Positions 17,066 to 25,363 of a stretch of DNA of 64,000 nucleotides are shown one piece after another (position 1 is the stretch's first letter; each line of letters starts with the position of its first letter). The notes under the pieces are model-generated. The model saw only the letters and a list, made by a program, of their open reading frames with translations. It was not told the origin of the DNA and ran no database searches. A program made the position numbers and the translations under genes. This DNA comes from Cronobacter sakazakii (lineage in GTDB: Bacteria > Pseudomonadota > Gammaproteobacteria > Enterobacterales > Enterobacteriaceae), in contig NZ_CP011047.1 of NCBI RefSeq assembly GCF_000982825.1, positions 4,030,001 to 4,094,000 of the forward strand, given 5' to 3'.

Positions 17066-18289
17066 CTACACGTCCAGCAGCAGACGAGTCGGATCTTCCA
17101 GCAACTCTTTAATGGTCACCAGGAAACCTACCGATTCACGGCCATCGATCAGACGGTGATCGTAGGAAAGCGCCAGGTACATCATCGGCAGGATCTCAAC
17201 CTTGCCGTCCACCGCCATCGGACGATCTTTAATGGCGTGCATGCCGAGGATCGCGCTCTGCGGCGGGTTGATGATAGGCGTGGACATCAGCGAGCCGAAA
17301 ACGCCGCCGTTGGTAATGGTGAAGTTACCGCCGGTCAGGTCTTCTACGGTCAGTTTGCCGTCACGGCCTTTAACCGCCAGCTCTTTGATTTTCTTCTCGA
17401 TGTCCGCCATGCCCAGCACGTCCACATCGCGCAGAACCGGGGTCACCAGGCCGCGCGGCGTAGAGACCGCCATGCTGACGTCGAAATAGTTGTGGTACAC
17501 CACGTCGTCGCCATCAATGGACGCGTTCACTTCCGGGAAGCGTTTGAGCGCTTCAACGACCGCTTTCACATAGAAGGACATAAAGCCCAGACGGATACCG
17601 TGACGTTTTTCGAAGGCGTCGCCGTACTGCTTACGCAGATCCATAATCGGCTTCATGTTCACTTCGTTGAACGTGGTCAGCATCGCGGTGGAGTTTTTCG
17701 CTTCCAGCAGACGCTCGGCCACGCGTTTGCGCAGGCGGGTCATCGGTACGCGTTTTTCGCTGCGGGAACCGAGCTGCGGCTGCGGCGCGGCGGCGGCTTG
17801 TTCCGGCGCTTTTGCAGATTCGCTGCCGTTCGCTTTCGCCAGATGTTTTTCCACATCTTCACGGGTCAGACGGCCACCAACGCCGGTGCCTTTGATGGCG
17901 GCCGCGTCCAGGTTGTGTTCGGCGAGCAGACGGCGGATAGCCGGGCTCAGCGCGTCGTTATTTTGTTCTTCGAGAGACGCCTGCTGGCGCTGCGCCGGGG
18001 TAGATTCTTTCGCTTCCGGTTTGGCGCTGCTCTCTTTGCCCGCGCTGTTGCCTTCGCGCAGGCGGCCCAGGATCTGGCGAGAGGTGACGGTGCTGCCTTC
18101 GTCTTCCAGTACCGCATCCAGAACGCCGTCAGCCGACGCCGGTACTTCCAGTACCACTTTGTCAGTTTCGATTTCTACCAGCACTTCATCGCGTTTCACC
18201 GCGTCGCCCGGCTTTTTATGCCAGGTGGCGACGGTTGCGTCAGCAACGGATTCAGGCAGGTCGGGAACAAGAATATCTACGCTACTCAT
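17066..18289 (-). CDS. sucB: Dihydrolipoyl succinyltransferase (2-oxoglutarate dehydrogenase E2)
   Basis: Core acyltransferase of the 2-oxoglutarate dehydrogenase complex, 407 aa (E. coli 405). A lipoyl domain (about 1-78) carries the lipoylated Lys in VEIETDKVVLEVPA. It is followed by an Ala/Pro/Gln linker, an E1/E3-binding domain (about 113-150, LSPAIRRLLAEHNLD) and a catalytic domain (about 175-407) with the HXXXD motif in SYDHRLIDGRE. It lies 14 bp after sucA. Confidence 0.98.
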   Translation of the reverse strand: MSSVDILVPDLPESVADATVATWHKKPGDAVKRDEVLVEIETDKVVLEVPASADGVLDAVLEDEGSTVTSRQILGRLREGNSAGKESSAKPEAKESTPAQRQQASLEEQNNDALSPAIRRLLAEHNLDAAAIKGTGVGGRLTREDVEKHLAKANGSESAKAPEQAAAAPQPQLGSRSEKRVPMTRLRKRVAERLLEAKNSTAMLTTFNEVNMKPIMDLRKQYGDAFEKRHGIRLGFMSFYVKAVVEALKRFPEVNASIDGDDVVYHNYFDVSMAVSTPRGLVTPVLRDVDVLGMADIEKKIKELAVKGRDGKLTVEDLTGGNFTITNGGVFGSLMSTPIINPPQSAILGMHAIKDRPMAVDGKVEILPMMYLALSYDHRLIDGRESVGFLVTIKELLEDPTRLLLDV

Positions 18290-18303
18290 TATTTATCCTT
18301 TAA

Positions 18304-21111
18304 TTAATTGACGTTCAGCGCGTCATTAACCAGATCTTGTTGCTGTTTCTGGTGAACGGACATATACCCTACCGCCGGCGAGGCGGAGGCCGGGCGGCCT
18401 GCATAACGTAATGCAGAGCCAAACGGAATCACTTCACGAAGGTGGTGCTGGCTGCAATACCAGGCGCCCTGGTTGAGCGGCTCTTCCTGGCACCAGACGA
18501 AATCATGCACGTGCGCGAACGGCTTCAGCGCTTCCTGCACGGCGTGGTGCGGGAACGGGTAGAGCTGTTCGATACGGACAATCGCCACATCCTTCTGATC
18601 ATTCTTACGACGCTGTTCCAGCAGGTCGTAATAAACCTTACCAGAACAGAGCACGACGCGTTTCACGCCCTGCGGATCAAGCTCGTCAACCTCACCGATA
18701 GCCGGCAGGAAGGCGCCGTTGGCCAGCTCTTCAAGGCTTGATACCGCCAGCGGGTGACGCAGCAGCGATTTCGGTGACATCACCACCAGCGGACGGCGCA
18801 TACCGCGCAGCGCCTGACGACGCAGCATGTGGTAAACCTGCGCCGGGGTCGACGGCACGCACACCTGCATGTTCTGCTCGGCGCAGAGTTGCAGATAACG
18901 CTCCAGACGCGCGGAGGAGTGCTCCGGGCCCTGGCCTTCGTAGCCGTGCGGCAGCAGCATCACCAGGCCACACATACGGCCCCATTTCTGCTCGCCGGAG
19001 CTGATGAACTGGTCGATAACCACCTGCGCGCCGTTGGCGAAGTCGCCAAACTGCGCTTCCCAGATGGTCAGCGTGCGCGGCTCTGCAGTCGCATAGCCAT
19101 ATTCGAACGCCAGTACCGCTTCTTCAGACAGCACGGAGTCCCAGACTTTGAACTGGCCCTGGCCGTTATGAATGTGTTGCAGCGGCACCCAGGTAGAACC
19201 GTTAGCCTGGTTATGCACCACGGCGTGACGGTGGAAGAAGGTGCCACGGCCGGAGTCTTCACCGGACAGGCGCACCGGAATGCCTTCATCGACCAGCGTC
19301 GCATAGGCCAGCGTTTCCGCGCCGCCCCAGTCGAACGGTTTCTCGCCGTTCGCCATCAGCTGACGGTCGCCGTAGATTTTCGCCACGCGCGACTGCATCT
19401 CGATGCCGTCCGGCACGGTGCTGATGCGCTTCGCCAGTTCCTGCAGACGCTTCATCTCCACTTTGTTCGGGTAGCTTTCGTCCCATTCGTGGTTGAGATA
19501 CGGCGACCAGGTAAAGGAGTGCATATTCATCGGACGCCACTCTTTCACCACGCACTCGCCGGCATCCAGCGCGTCGCGGTAGAGATTGACCATTTCGGTC
19601 GCGTCTTCGAGTTTCGCCACGCCTTCCTGCTCCAGTTTGTCGGCGTAGATTTTGCGCGGGGTCGGGTGTTTTTTGATTTTCTGATACATCAGCGGCTGGG
19701 TGGCGCTCGGCTCATCGGCTTCGTTATGGCCGTGACGGCGGTAGCACACCAGATCAATAAACACGTCGCGCTTAAAGGTGTTACGGAAATCCAGCGCCAA
19801 GCGGGTCACAAAGGCGACCGCTTCCGGGTCGTCTGCATTGACGTGGAAAATCGGCGCCATGACCATTTTGCCGATGTCGGTGCAGTACGGGGTGGAACGG
19901 GCGTCAAGCGGGTTAGAAGTGGTGAAGCCCACCTGGTTGTTGATAACGATACGGACCGTACCGCCCACTTCGTAGCCGCGCGCTTTGGACATGTTCAGGG
20001 TTTCCTGAACCACGCCCTGCCCGGCAACCGCCGCGTCGCCGTGAATGGTGATCGGCAGCACTTTGTTGCTGCTCGGCTCATCCAGACGGTCGAGACGCGC
20101 GCGCACCGAGCCCATCACCACCGGGCTGACAATCTCCAGGTGCGACGGGTTAAACGCCAGCGCCAGGTGGACCAGGCCGCCTTCGGTTTCGATATCCGAC
20201 GAGAAGCCCATGTGATATTTCACATCGCCGGTGCCGAGGTGTTCTTTATGTTTACCGGCGAATTCATCAAACAGATCCTGCGGTTTTTTACCGAGCACGT
20301 TGATGAGCACGTTCAGACGACCGCGGTGCGCCATACCCAGCACTACTTCGCGCGTGCCGCTTTTACCGGCGTGGCGGATCATCTCTTTGAGCATCGGGAT
20401 TAACGCGTCGCCGCCTTCCAGCGAGAAGCGTTTCGCGCCAGGGAATTTCGCGCCCAGATAACGCTCCAGGCCTTCGGCGGCGGTCAGTTCGCTTAAGAAG
20501 CGTTTTTTCTCGTCCGCGCTAAAGCCCGCGTGGCCCGCGACCGATTCGATACGCTGCTGGATCCAGCGCTTCTCTTCCGTCGAGGTAATATGCATGTATT
20601 CCGCGCCGATGGAGCCGCAGTAAGTCTGCTTAAGCGCCTCGATGAGGTCGCCGAGCTTCATGGTCTCTTTGCCGAGTGCAAAAGAGCCTACGTTAAAGGT
20701 TTCCTGGAAATCGGCTTCGGTCAGATCGTGGAACGCAGGGTCCAGATCCGCGACGCGCTCCTGCTGCCACAGGCCCAGCGGATCGAGATTCGCGTGCTGG
20801 TGGCCACGGAAGCGATAGGCGTTAATAAGCTGCAGGACTTTAACCTGCTTCGCATTCGTGTCAGGGTCGGAAATCGAGGAAGAGTAACGTGAGGCATCCT
20901 TCGCCAGACGACGGAAATAATCACGCGTTTTTGAATGGAATTGATCCGGTTTCGCGCCGGTGCCAGGCAGTTGCTGGAACATAGAGCGCCAGTGGGCGTC
21001 CACTGAATCAGGATCGGTTAAGAAGTCTTCATAGAGCTGTTCTATCCAGCTCTGGTTAGAGCCAGAGAGGTAAGAAGAGTCCAGCCAGGCTTTCATTGCG
21101 CCGTTCTGCAT
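18304..21111 (-). CDS. sucA: 2-Oxoglutarate dehydrogenase E1 component
   Basis: Thiamine-diphosphate E1 subunit that decarboxylates 2-oxoglutarate, 935 aa (E. coli 933). The start MQNGAMKAWLDSSYLSG is the family N-terminus that binds SucB. TPP-domain segments are visible at GMAHRGRLNVLINVLGK and GDAAVAGQGVVQETLNMS, and the transketolase-like pyrimidine domain at LSGEDSGRGTFFHRHAV. First suc gene behind a 370-bp spacer that carries palindromic repeats. Confidence 0.98.
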   Translation of the reverse strand: MQNGAMKAWLDSSYLSGSNQSWIEQLYEDFLTDPDSVDAHWRSMFQQLPGTGAKPDQFHSKTRDYFRRLAKDASRYSSSISDPDTNAKQVKVLQLINAYRFRGHQHANLDPLGLWQQERVADLDPAFHDLTEADFQETFNVGSFALGKETMKLGDLIEALKQTYCGSIGAEYMHITSTEEKRWIQQRIESVAGHAGFSADEKKRFLSELTAAEGLERYLGAKFPGAKRFSLEGGDALIPMLKEMIRHAGKSGTREVVLGMAHRGRLNVLINVLGKKPQDLFDEFAGKHKEHLGTGDVKYHMGFSSDIETEGGLVHLALAFNPSHLEIVSPVVMGSVRARLDRLDEPSSNKVLPITIHGDAAVAGQGVVQETLNMSKARGYEVGGTVRIVINNQVGFTTSNPLDARSTPYCTDIGKMVMAPIFHVNADDPEAVAFVTRLALDFRNTFKRDVFIDLVCYRRHGHNEADEPSATQPLMYQKIKKHPTPRKIYADKLEQEGVAKLEDATEMVNLYRDALDAGECVVKEWRPMNMHSFTWSPYLNHEWDESYPNKVEMKRLQELAKRISTVPDGIEMQSRVAKIYGDRQLMANGEKPFDWGGAETLAYATLVDEGIPVRLSGEDSGRGTFFHRHAVVHNQANGSTWVPLQHIHNGQGQFKVWDSVLSEEAVLAFEYGYATAEPRTLTIWEAQFGDFANGAQVVIDQFISSGEQKWGRMCGLVMLLPHGYEGQGPEHSSARLERYLQLCAEQNMQVCVPSTPAQVYHMLRRQALRGMRRPLVVMSPKSLLRHPLAVSSLEELANGAFLPAIGEVDELDPQGVKRVVLCSGKVYYDLLEQRRKNDQKDVAIVRIEQLYPFPHHAVQEALKPFAHVHDFVWCQEEPLNQGAWYCSQHHLREVIPFGSALRYAGRPASASPAVGYMSVHQKQQQDLVNDALNVN

Positions 21112-21213
21112 CGTGATCCCTTAAGCATGTCTGCTTATTTCGCCGTAGAAACTACCACGTACAGTGTTGTACGTGCCGGGGTTCACCTGCGAGCTCTTGT
21201 TAGTGGGGCCCGC

Positions 21214-21395
21214 GAAGGAACCTTTAAAAACTGCCATTAATCTTCTTCGTTCAGGCTGCGACGTTGTTGGCTGCCTTCGCTTACCCCAGTCACATAGTTC
21301 ACTATGCTCCTGGGGATGCGCTCAGTTGCCGCCTTGTCTCGCTCTGAACGCCTCGATTACTGGTACTACTCTGTAGCGGTTTTTAAAGGTTTCCT
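21214..21395. repeat. Long inverted repeat with ERIC-like core
   Basis: The centre, CGCTTACCCCAGTCACATAG...CTATGCTCCTGGGGAT (about 21278-21316), and GTTGGCTGCC on its left and TTGCCGCC on its right match the conserved middle of ERIC (IRU) elements. The core spans about 21237-21366. Outer arms extend the palindrome: AAGGAACCTTTAAAAACTGC (21214-21233) pairs with the region 21376-21395 with few mismatches. The outer arms are not part of the classical 127-bp ERIC as I know it. Confidence 0.8.
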
Positions 21396-21400
21396 GCTTT

Positions 21401-21424
21401 TCCCTCTCCCCTCAGGGAGAGGGA
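21401..21424. repeat. Perfect hairpin repeat in the sdhB-sucA spacer
   Basis: Ten-base-pair perfect stem (TCCCTCTCCC / GGGAGAGGGA) with a CTCA loop. It lacks a U tract on either strand, so it is a palindromic repeat unit or mRNA structure rather than a terminator. Confidence 0.7.
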
Positions 21425-21433
21425 CACTGATAT

Positions 21434-21463
21434 GTAGGGCGGGTAAGCGTAAGCGCACCCGCC
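21434..21463. repeat. REP-like palindromic repeat, copy in the sdhB-sucA spacer
   Basis: A unit beginning GTAGGGCGGGTAAGCG and ending GCGCACCCGCC, with GGCGGGT/ACCCGCC arms. The same unit recurs in a cluster after gltA (26714-26867). Confidence 0.75.
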
Positions 21464-21480
21464 ACTACCGCAACACTTAC

Positions 21481-22197
21481 TTACGCGCTGCGCTGCAACA
21501 ACATCGACTTAATATGGCCGATGGCGCGCGTCGGGTTTAACCCTTTCGGACAGACGCTCACGCAGTTCATGATGCTATGGCAACGGAACACGCTGAACGC
21601 ATCGCTCAGGCCATCCAGGCGCGCGTTGGTTTCGGTATCGCGGCTGTCGATAAGGAAACGGTACGCGGCCAGCAGGCCTGCCGGGCCGATGAACTTGTCC
21701 GGGTTCCACCAGAACGACGGGCACGACGTGGAGCAACAGGCGCACAGAATGCACTCGTACAGCCCGTCGAGCTTCTCGCGCTGCTCCGGCATCTGCAAAT
21801 GTTCACGCGCTGGCGGATTCTGCCCATTATTCAACAAGTAAGGCTTAATCTTCTCATATTGGGCGTAGAACTGTCCCATGTCCACTACCAGGTCGCGGAT
21901 AACCGGCAGGCCAGGCAACGGACGGATAACGATTTTCTGCTTGCCCGCGCCCAGGCTTGAGACCGGCGTAATACAGGCGAGGCCGTTTTTGCCGTTCATG
22001 TTCAGGCCATCGGAGCCGCAGACGCCTTCGCGGCAGGAGCGGCGGAAAGAGAGGCTCGGGTCCTTCTCTTTCAGCAGCATCAGGGCGTCGAGCAGCATCA
22101 TGTCGCGCCCTTCTTCCTGCTCCAAGGTGTAATCCTGCATGCGCGGCGCGTCGTCGACATCCGGGTTATAGCGATAAATGGAAAACTCGAGTTTCAT
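21481..22197 (-). CDS. sdhB: Succinate dehydrogenase iron-sulfur subunit
   Basis: Electron-transfer subunit of complex II, 238 aa as in E. coli when started at the ATG at 22197 (MKLEFSIYRY); a GTG one codon upstream is in frame. The N-terminal plant-type ferredoxin domain has the [2Fe-2S] cysteines in CREGVCGSDG and GLAC. The C-terminal domain has the [4Fe-4S] and [3Fe-4S] cysteines in CILCACCSTSC, CHSIMNC and CPKG. It lies 15 bp after sdhA. Confidence 0.98.
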   Translation of the reverse strand: MKLEFSIYRYNPDVDDAPRMQDYTLEQEEGRDMMLLDALMLLKEKDPSLSFRRSCREGVCGSDGLNMNGKNGLACITPVSSLGAGKQKIVIRPLPGLPVIRDLVVDMGQFYAQYEKIKPYLLNNGQNPPAREHLQMPEQREKLDGLYECILCACCSTSCPSFWWNPDKFIGPAGLLAAYRFLIDSRDTETNARLDGLSDAFSVFRCHSIMNCVSVCPKGLNPTRAIGHIKSMLLQRSA

Positions 22198-22212
22198 CAC
22201 ATTGCTCCGCTC

Positions 22213-23979
22213 TTAATAAGTACGCACTTTCGGCGGGAAAGCCGGGCGCAGCTTAGGCTGCATATTCACTTCGCGACGCGTCATGCTCTCGGTTTGCGGC
22301 AAATAGAGGCTGTGGCACAGCCAGTTTTCGTCGTCGCGGTCCGGGTAGTCGAAGCGGCTGTGCGCGCCACGGCTCTCGGTACGGAAGTTCGCCGATACGG
22401 CGGTGGCGTAAGCGGTTTCCATCAGGTTATCCAGCTCCAGGCACTCGACGCGCTGGGTGTTGAACTCGCTGGAGGTGTCATCCAGACGGGCGTTTTTCAG
22501 GCGCTCGCGGATAGCTTTCAGCTGCTCAAGCCCTTTGGCCATCGCGTCGCCTTCGCGGAATACCGAGAAGTTATGCTGCATACATTCCTGCAGCGCTTTG
22601 CGGATTTCGACCGGATCTTCGCCGCTGCGGTTGTTGTTCCAGCGGTTGAGGCGCTCCAGCGAGAACTCCACGTCGGAGTCGCTGGCGTCGCGAAGCTGGC
22701 CCTGCTCGGCGATGGATTCCTGCAAATGCAGGCCCGCCGCGCGGCCAAACACCACCAGGTCAAGCAGCGAGTTGCCGCCCAGACGGTTGGCGCCGTGTAC
22801 CGATACGCAGGCGATTTCGCCAACGGCGAACAGGCCCGGGATCACCACGTCTTCGCCCTTCTCATTCACGGTCAGCGCCTGGCCGGTCACTTTGGTCGGA
22901 ATACCGCCCATCATGTAGTGACAGGTCGGGATAACCGGGATCGGCTCTTTAACCGGGTCAACGTGAGCAAAGGTACGGGAGAGTTCCAGAATGCCCGGCA
23001 GGCGGGATTCCAGGACTTCTTTACCGAGATGGTCGAGCTTCAGCTTGGCGTGCGGGCCCCACGGCCCGTCGCAGCCGCGGCCTTCGCGGATTTCGATCAT
23101 GATAGAGCGGGCCACGACGTCGCGACCCGCCAGATCTTTCGCGTTCGGCGCGTAACGCTCCATAAAGCGCTCGCCATGTTTGTTCAGCAGGTAACCGCCT
23201 TCGCCGCGGCACCCTTCGGTGACGAGTACGCCCGCGCCGGCGATGCCGGTCGGGTGGAACTGCCACATTTCCATGTCCTGCACCGGCACGCCTGCGCGCA
23301 GCGCCATGCCGACACCGTCGCCGGTGTTGATGTGGGCGTTGGTGGTAGACTGATAAATACGGCCTGCGCCGCCGGTCGCCAGCACGGTCGCGCGGGCTTT
23401 GAAGTAGACCACTTCGCCGGTTTCAATGCACAATGCGGTGCAACCCACCACCGCGCCATCCTGGTTTTTCACCAGATCCAGCGCATACCACTCAGAGAAA
23501 ATGGTGGTGTGGTTTTTGAGGTTCTGCTGATAGAGCGTATGCAGCAGCGCGTGACCGGTACGGTCCGCCGCCGCCGCGGTGCGCGCCGCCTGCTCGCCGC
23601 CGAAGTTTTTCGACTGGCCGCCGAACGGGCGCTGATAAATACGGCCGTCATCAAGACGGGAGAACGGCAGCCCCATGTGCTCAAGCTCCAGAATCGCTTC
23701 CGGGCCGGTTTTACACATATATTCAATCGCGTCCTGGTCGCCGATATAGTCGGAACCTTTTACCGTGTCATACATGTGCCATTCCCAGTTATCTTCATGG
23801 GAATTGCCAAGCGCAACGGTAATACCGCCCTGGGCGGATACGGTGTGAGAACGGGTCGGGAACACCTTGGAGAGCAGCGCACAGGTCTGGCCGCTCTGGG
23901 AAATCTGCAGCGCCGCGCGCATACCTGCGCCGCCTGCGCCAATAACAACGGCATCAAATTCTCTGACTGGCAAATTCAT
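22213..23979 (-). CDS. sdhA: Succinate dehydrogenase flavoprotein subunit
   Basis: Catalytic subunit of complex II, 588 aa as in E. coli. It oxidises succinate to fumarate with covalent FAD. An N-terminal dinucleotide motif (VVIGAGGAGMRAAL) is followed by His45 in TRSHTVSAQGG, the flavin attachment site. Active-site segments include HPTGIAGAGVLVTEGCRGEGG and the capping-domain RSIMIEIREGRG. Directly follows the sdhD stop with no gap. Confidence 0.98.
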   Translation of the reverse strand: MNLPVREFDAVVIGAGGAGMRAALQISQSGQTCALLSKVFPTRSHTVSAQGGITVALGNSHEDNWEWHMYDTVKGSDYIGDQDAIEYMCKTGPEAILELEHMGLPFSRLDDGRIYQRPFGGQSKNFGGEQAARTAAAADRTGHALLHTLYQQNLKNHTTIFSEWYALDLVKNQDGAVVGCTALCIETGEVVYFKARATVLATGGAGRIYQSTTNAHINTGDGVGMALRAGVPVQDMEMWQFHPTGIAGAGVLVTEGCRGEGGYLLNKHGERFMERYAPNAKDLAGRDVVARSIMIEIREGRGCDGPWGPHAKLKLDHLGKEVLESRLPGILELSRTFAHVDPVKEPIPVIPTCHYMMGGIPTKVTGQALTVNEKGEDVVIPGLFAVGEIACVSVHGANRLGGNSLLDLVVFGRAAGLHLQESIAEQGQLRDASDSDVEFSLERLNRWNNNRSGEDPVEIRKALQECMQHNFSVFREGDAMAKGLEQLKAIRERLKNARLDDTSSEFNTQRVECLELDNLMETAYATAVSANFRTESRGAHSRFDYPDRDDENWLCHSLYLPQTESMTRREVNMQPKLRPAFPPKVRTY

Positions 23980-24327
23980 TTACACACCCCACACCACAAC
24001 AAATCCATAAATCACGTAAACCACCAGCGCGACAACAATCGCGAGCTGCAAAAACAGACGCAGCGCCAGATGTTTTACGTAGTCGGTCAGCACCTGCCAC
24101 ATCCCAATCCAGGTATGGACGAGAATGGAAATCAGGGTCAGCAGGGTGAACACTTTGGTGAAGGTGGATGAGAAGAAACCAGTCCAGACTTCCCAGGTCA
24201 GGTCGCCGTTCATCGCGAAGAAACCAATCATATAAATGATATACAGCGTCATTACGATGGAGGTGGCGCGAACCAGGATGAAGTCATGTACGCCGTTGCG
24301 TCCTAATGCGGAGGCGTTGCTTACCAT
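23980..24327 (-). CDS. sdhD: Succinate dehydrogenase membrane anchor subunit D
   Basis: Cytochrome b556 small subunit, 115 aa as in E. coli, with three TM helices. It helps bind ubiquinone and haem b with SdhC. It overlaps the sdhC 3' end by 7 nt and its stop abuts the sdhA ATG. Confidence 0.97.
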   Translation of the reverse strand: MVSNASALGRNGVHDFILVRATSIVMTLYIIYMIGFFAMNGDLTWEVWTGFFSSTFTKVFTLLTLISILVHTWIGMWQVLTDYVKHLALRLFLQLAIVVALVVYVIYGFVVVWGV

Positions 24328-24710
24328 ACGAGGACTCCTGCGAGAATTGAAAGCACGACAGTGATAATAAAAGCGAACTTAGCGGAGCGTTGGCCTGCTG
24401 CGAAGGTTTCTTCAAGATAGCCGAAATCCATCAGCATGTGGCGAACGCCGCCAACAACGTGGTAAGCCAGCGCTGTCAGAATGCCCCACAGGATGAATTT
24501 AACGAAGAAGCTGTCCATGATGTTGGACGCAGTCAGAAAGCCTTCTTGAGACGAGAGTGAGAGTCCTAACAACCACAGCAGAATGCCGACGGCGACAAAG
24601 GTAATCACGCCGGAAACGCGGTGGAGGATAGAAGCAATCGCGGTGACAGGAAACCGGATCGTTGTCAGATCCAGGTTGACAGGTCGTTGTTTATTCACCT
24701 TTTTTATCAT
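24321..24710 (-). CDS. sdhC: Succinate dehydrogenase cytochrome b556 subunit C
   Basis: Membrane anchor of complex II, 129 aa as in E. coli when started at MIKKVNKQRPVNLDL (ATG 24710). An upstream in-frame start would add four residues. It has three TM helices, and His84 (LAYHVVGGVRH) is the haem b ligand. First gene of sdhCDAB-sucABCD. In E. coli its leader is the target of the RyhB and Spot 42 sRNAs. Confidence 0.97.
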   Translation of the reverse strand: MIKKVNKQRPVNLDLTTIRFPVTAIASILHRVSGVITFVAVGILLWLLGLSLSSQEGFLTASNIMDSFFVKFILWGILTALAYHVVGGVRHMLMDFGYLEETFAAGQRSAKFAFIITVVLSILAGVLVW

Positions 24711-24883
24711 GAATGCGCCCACATGCTGTTCTTATTGTGTCCTTCCTCCGGTCTGCAGGCGGGTCAAGCAGCGTCATTTTTCTATAACTCCGCGTCATGC
24801 AAAATCACCGCTTCCAAAGGCTGCATGACGCGTTACTACGCTGGGTGGCTCGCGGTTGCAAGGTGTTCCGGAGACCTGGCGGC

Positions 24884-24912
24884 AGTATAGGATGTTCACA
24901 ATATCATTACAA
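24884..24912 (-). promoter_or_regulatory. sdhC promoter
   Basis: On the minus strand a -35 of TTGTAA (24912-24907), a 17-bp spacer and a -10 of TATACT (24889-24884). The surrounding sequence closely resembles the E. coli sdh promoter as I remember it. Transcription would start near 24877, giving an sdhC leader of about 167 nt, which is shorter than in E. coli (about 219). Confidence 0.75.
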
Positions 24913-25022
24913 TTAACCTACAAATTCTTTGGCCGCTTTTGGTCGGAACAGTGACCAGGATCACGATAACAACATTATTTTAAATTTTAATCATCTGATT
25001 TGACAAATGTTAAACAAATTAG

Positions 25023-25052
25023 TTACAAACATCACCAGGAAATGCATATAAT
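25023..25052 (+). promoter_or_regulatory. gltA promoter
   Basis: Perfect -10 TATAAT at 25047-25052 with an extended TGC just upstream, and a weak -35 (TTACAA, 25023-25028) at 18 bp spacing. The downstream leader starts like that of E. coli gltA (AAAAGTTATGGGGTCATGC). Confidence 0.7.
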
Positions 25053-25363
25053 TCGCAAAAGTTATGGGGTCATGCTTTCACCTGAGAATAAGTTATGTAA
25101 CAGTGTGCCAGTATTGACCGCAGTAATTTAGCCCGGTATTAGTGATAAACAGGTTTGACAAATACTGACGGCTAACACCCTGATTTACTGTTGTTTCACC
25201 CAGGTTTGAATGGTTGCCTGCAAGCCGCCCATCGCTCTGTACCCTGGTTTCCCCTCTGAAACAGAGCTGCGCGCCACACAACAAACTGGCAACTGTCCCC
25301 CTGCTGGCTGGAGGTAAATCGGCGGTTAACCGTCGCAAGCAACAGGCGCTAAGGAGACCGTAA

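Larger units (their letters stand above)
21112..21480. other. sdhB-sucA spacer (gene-free, repeat-filled)
   Basis: This 369-bp spacer holds, from left to right, an ERIC-like element nested in a longer inverted repeat (21214-21395), a perfect 10-bp hairpin (21401-21424) and one copy of a REP-like repeat (21434-21463). A promoter for sucA is likely in the part next to sucA (21112-21210), but none was assigned. Short ORFs here are artefacts of the repeats. Confidence 0.8.
24711..25363. promoter_or_regulatory. sdhC-gltA divergent regulatory region (gene-free)
   Basis: A 653-bp region with no coding signal. It carries recognisable sdhC and gltA promoters, listed separately, and between them an AT-rich block with GTTAA-type repeats (about 24985-25030, including TGTTAAACAAATTAGTTAC) that resemble ArcA recognition half-sites. 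In E. coli this region is under ArcA, CRP and FNR control. The gltA leader is about 300 nt long. Confidence 0.75.

Noticed and set aside
18829..20403. 524-codon antisense frame over sucA
   Set aside because: Shadow frame; composition rich in His/Arg/Val, no family, and sucA is certain on the other strand.
21164..21376. Short ORFs in the sdhB-sucA spacer
   Set aside because: They are read through an ERIC-like palindrome and have no other coding evidence.
22294..24171. 625-codon open frame antisense to sdhA/sdhD
   Set aside because: It mirrors a highly conserved gene in GC-rich DNA, its product is rich in Arg/His/Ala with no family match, and it has no ribosome-binding site or operon context.
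25093..25338. 81-codon frame in the gltA leader, minus strand
   Set aside because: It lies within the known type of gltA leader and promoter region, and has no conserved product or ribosome-binding site.
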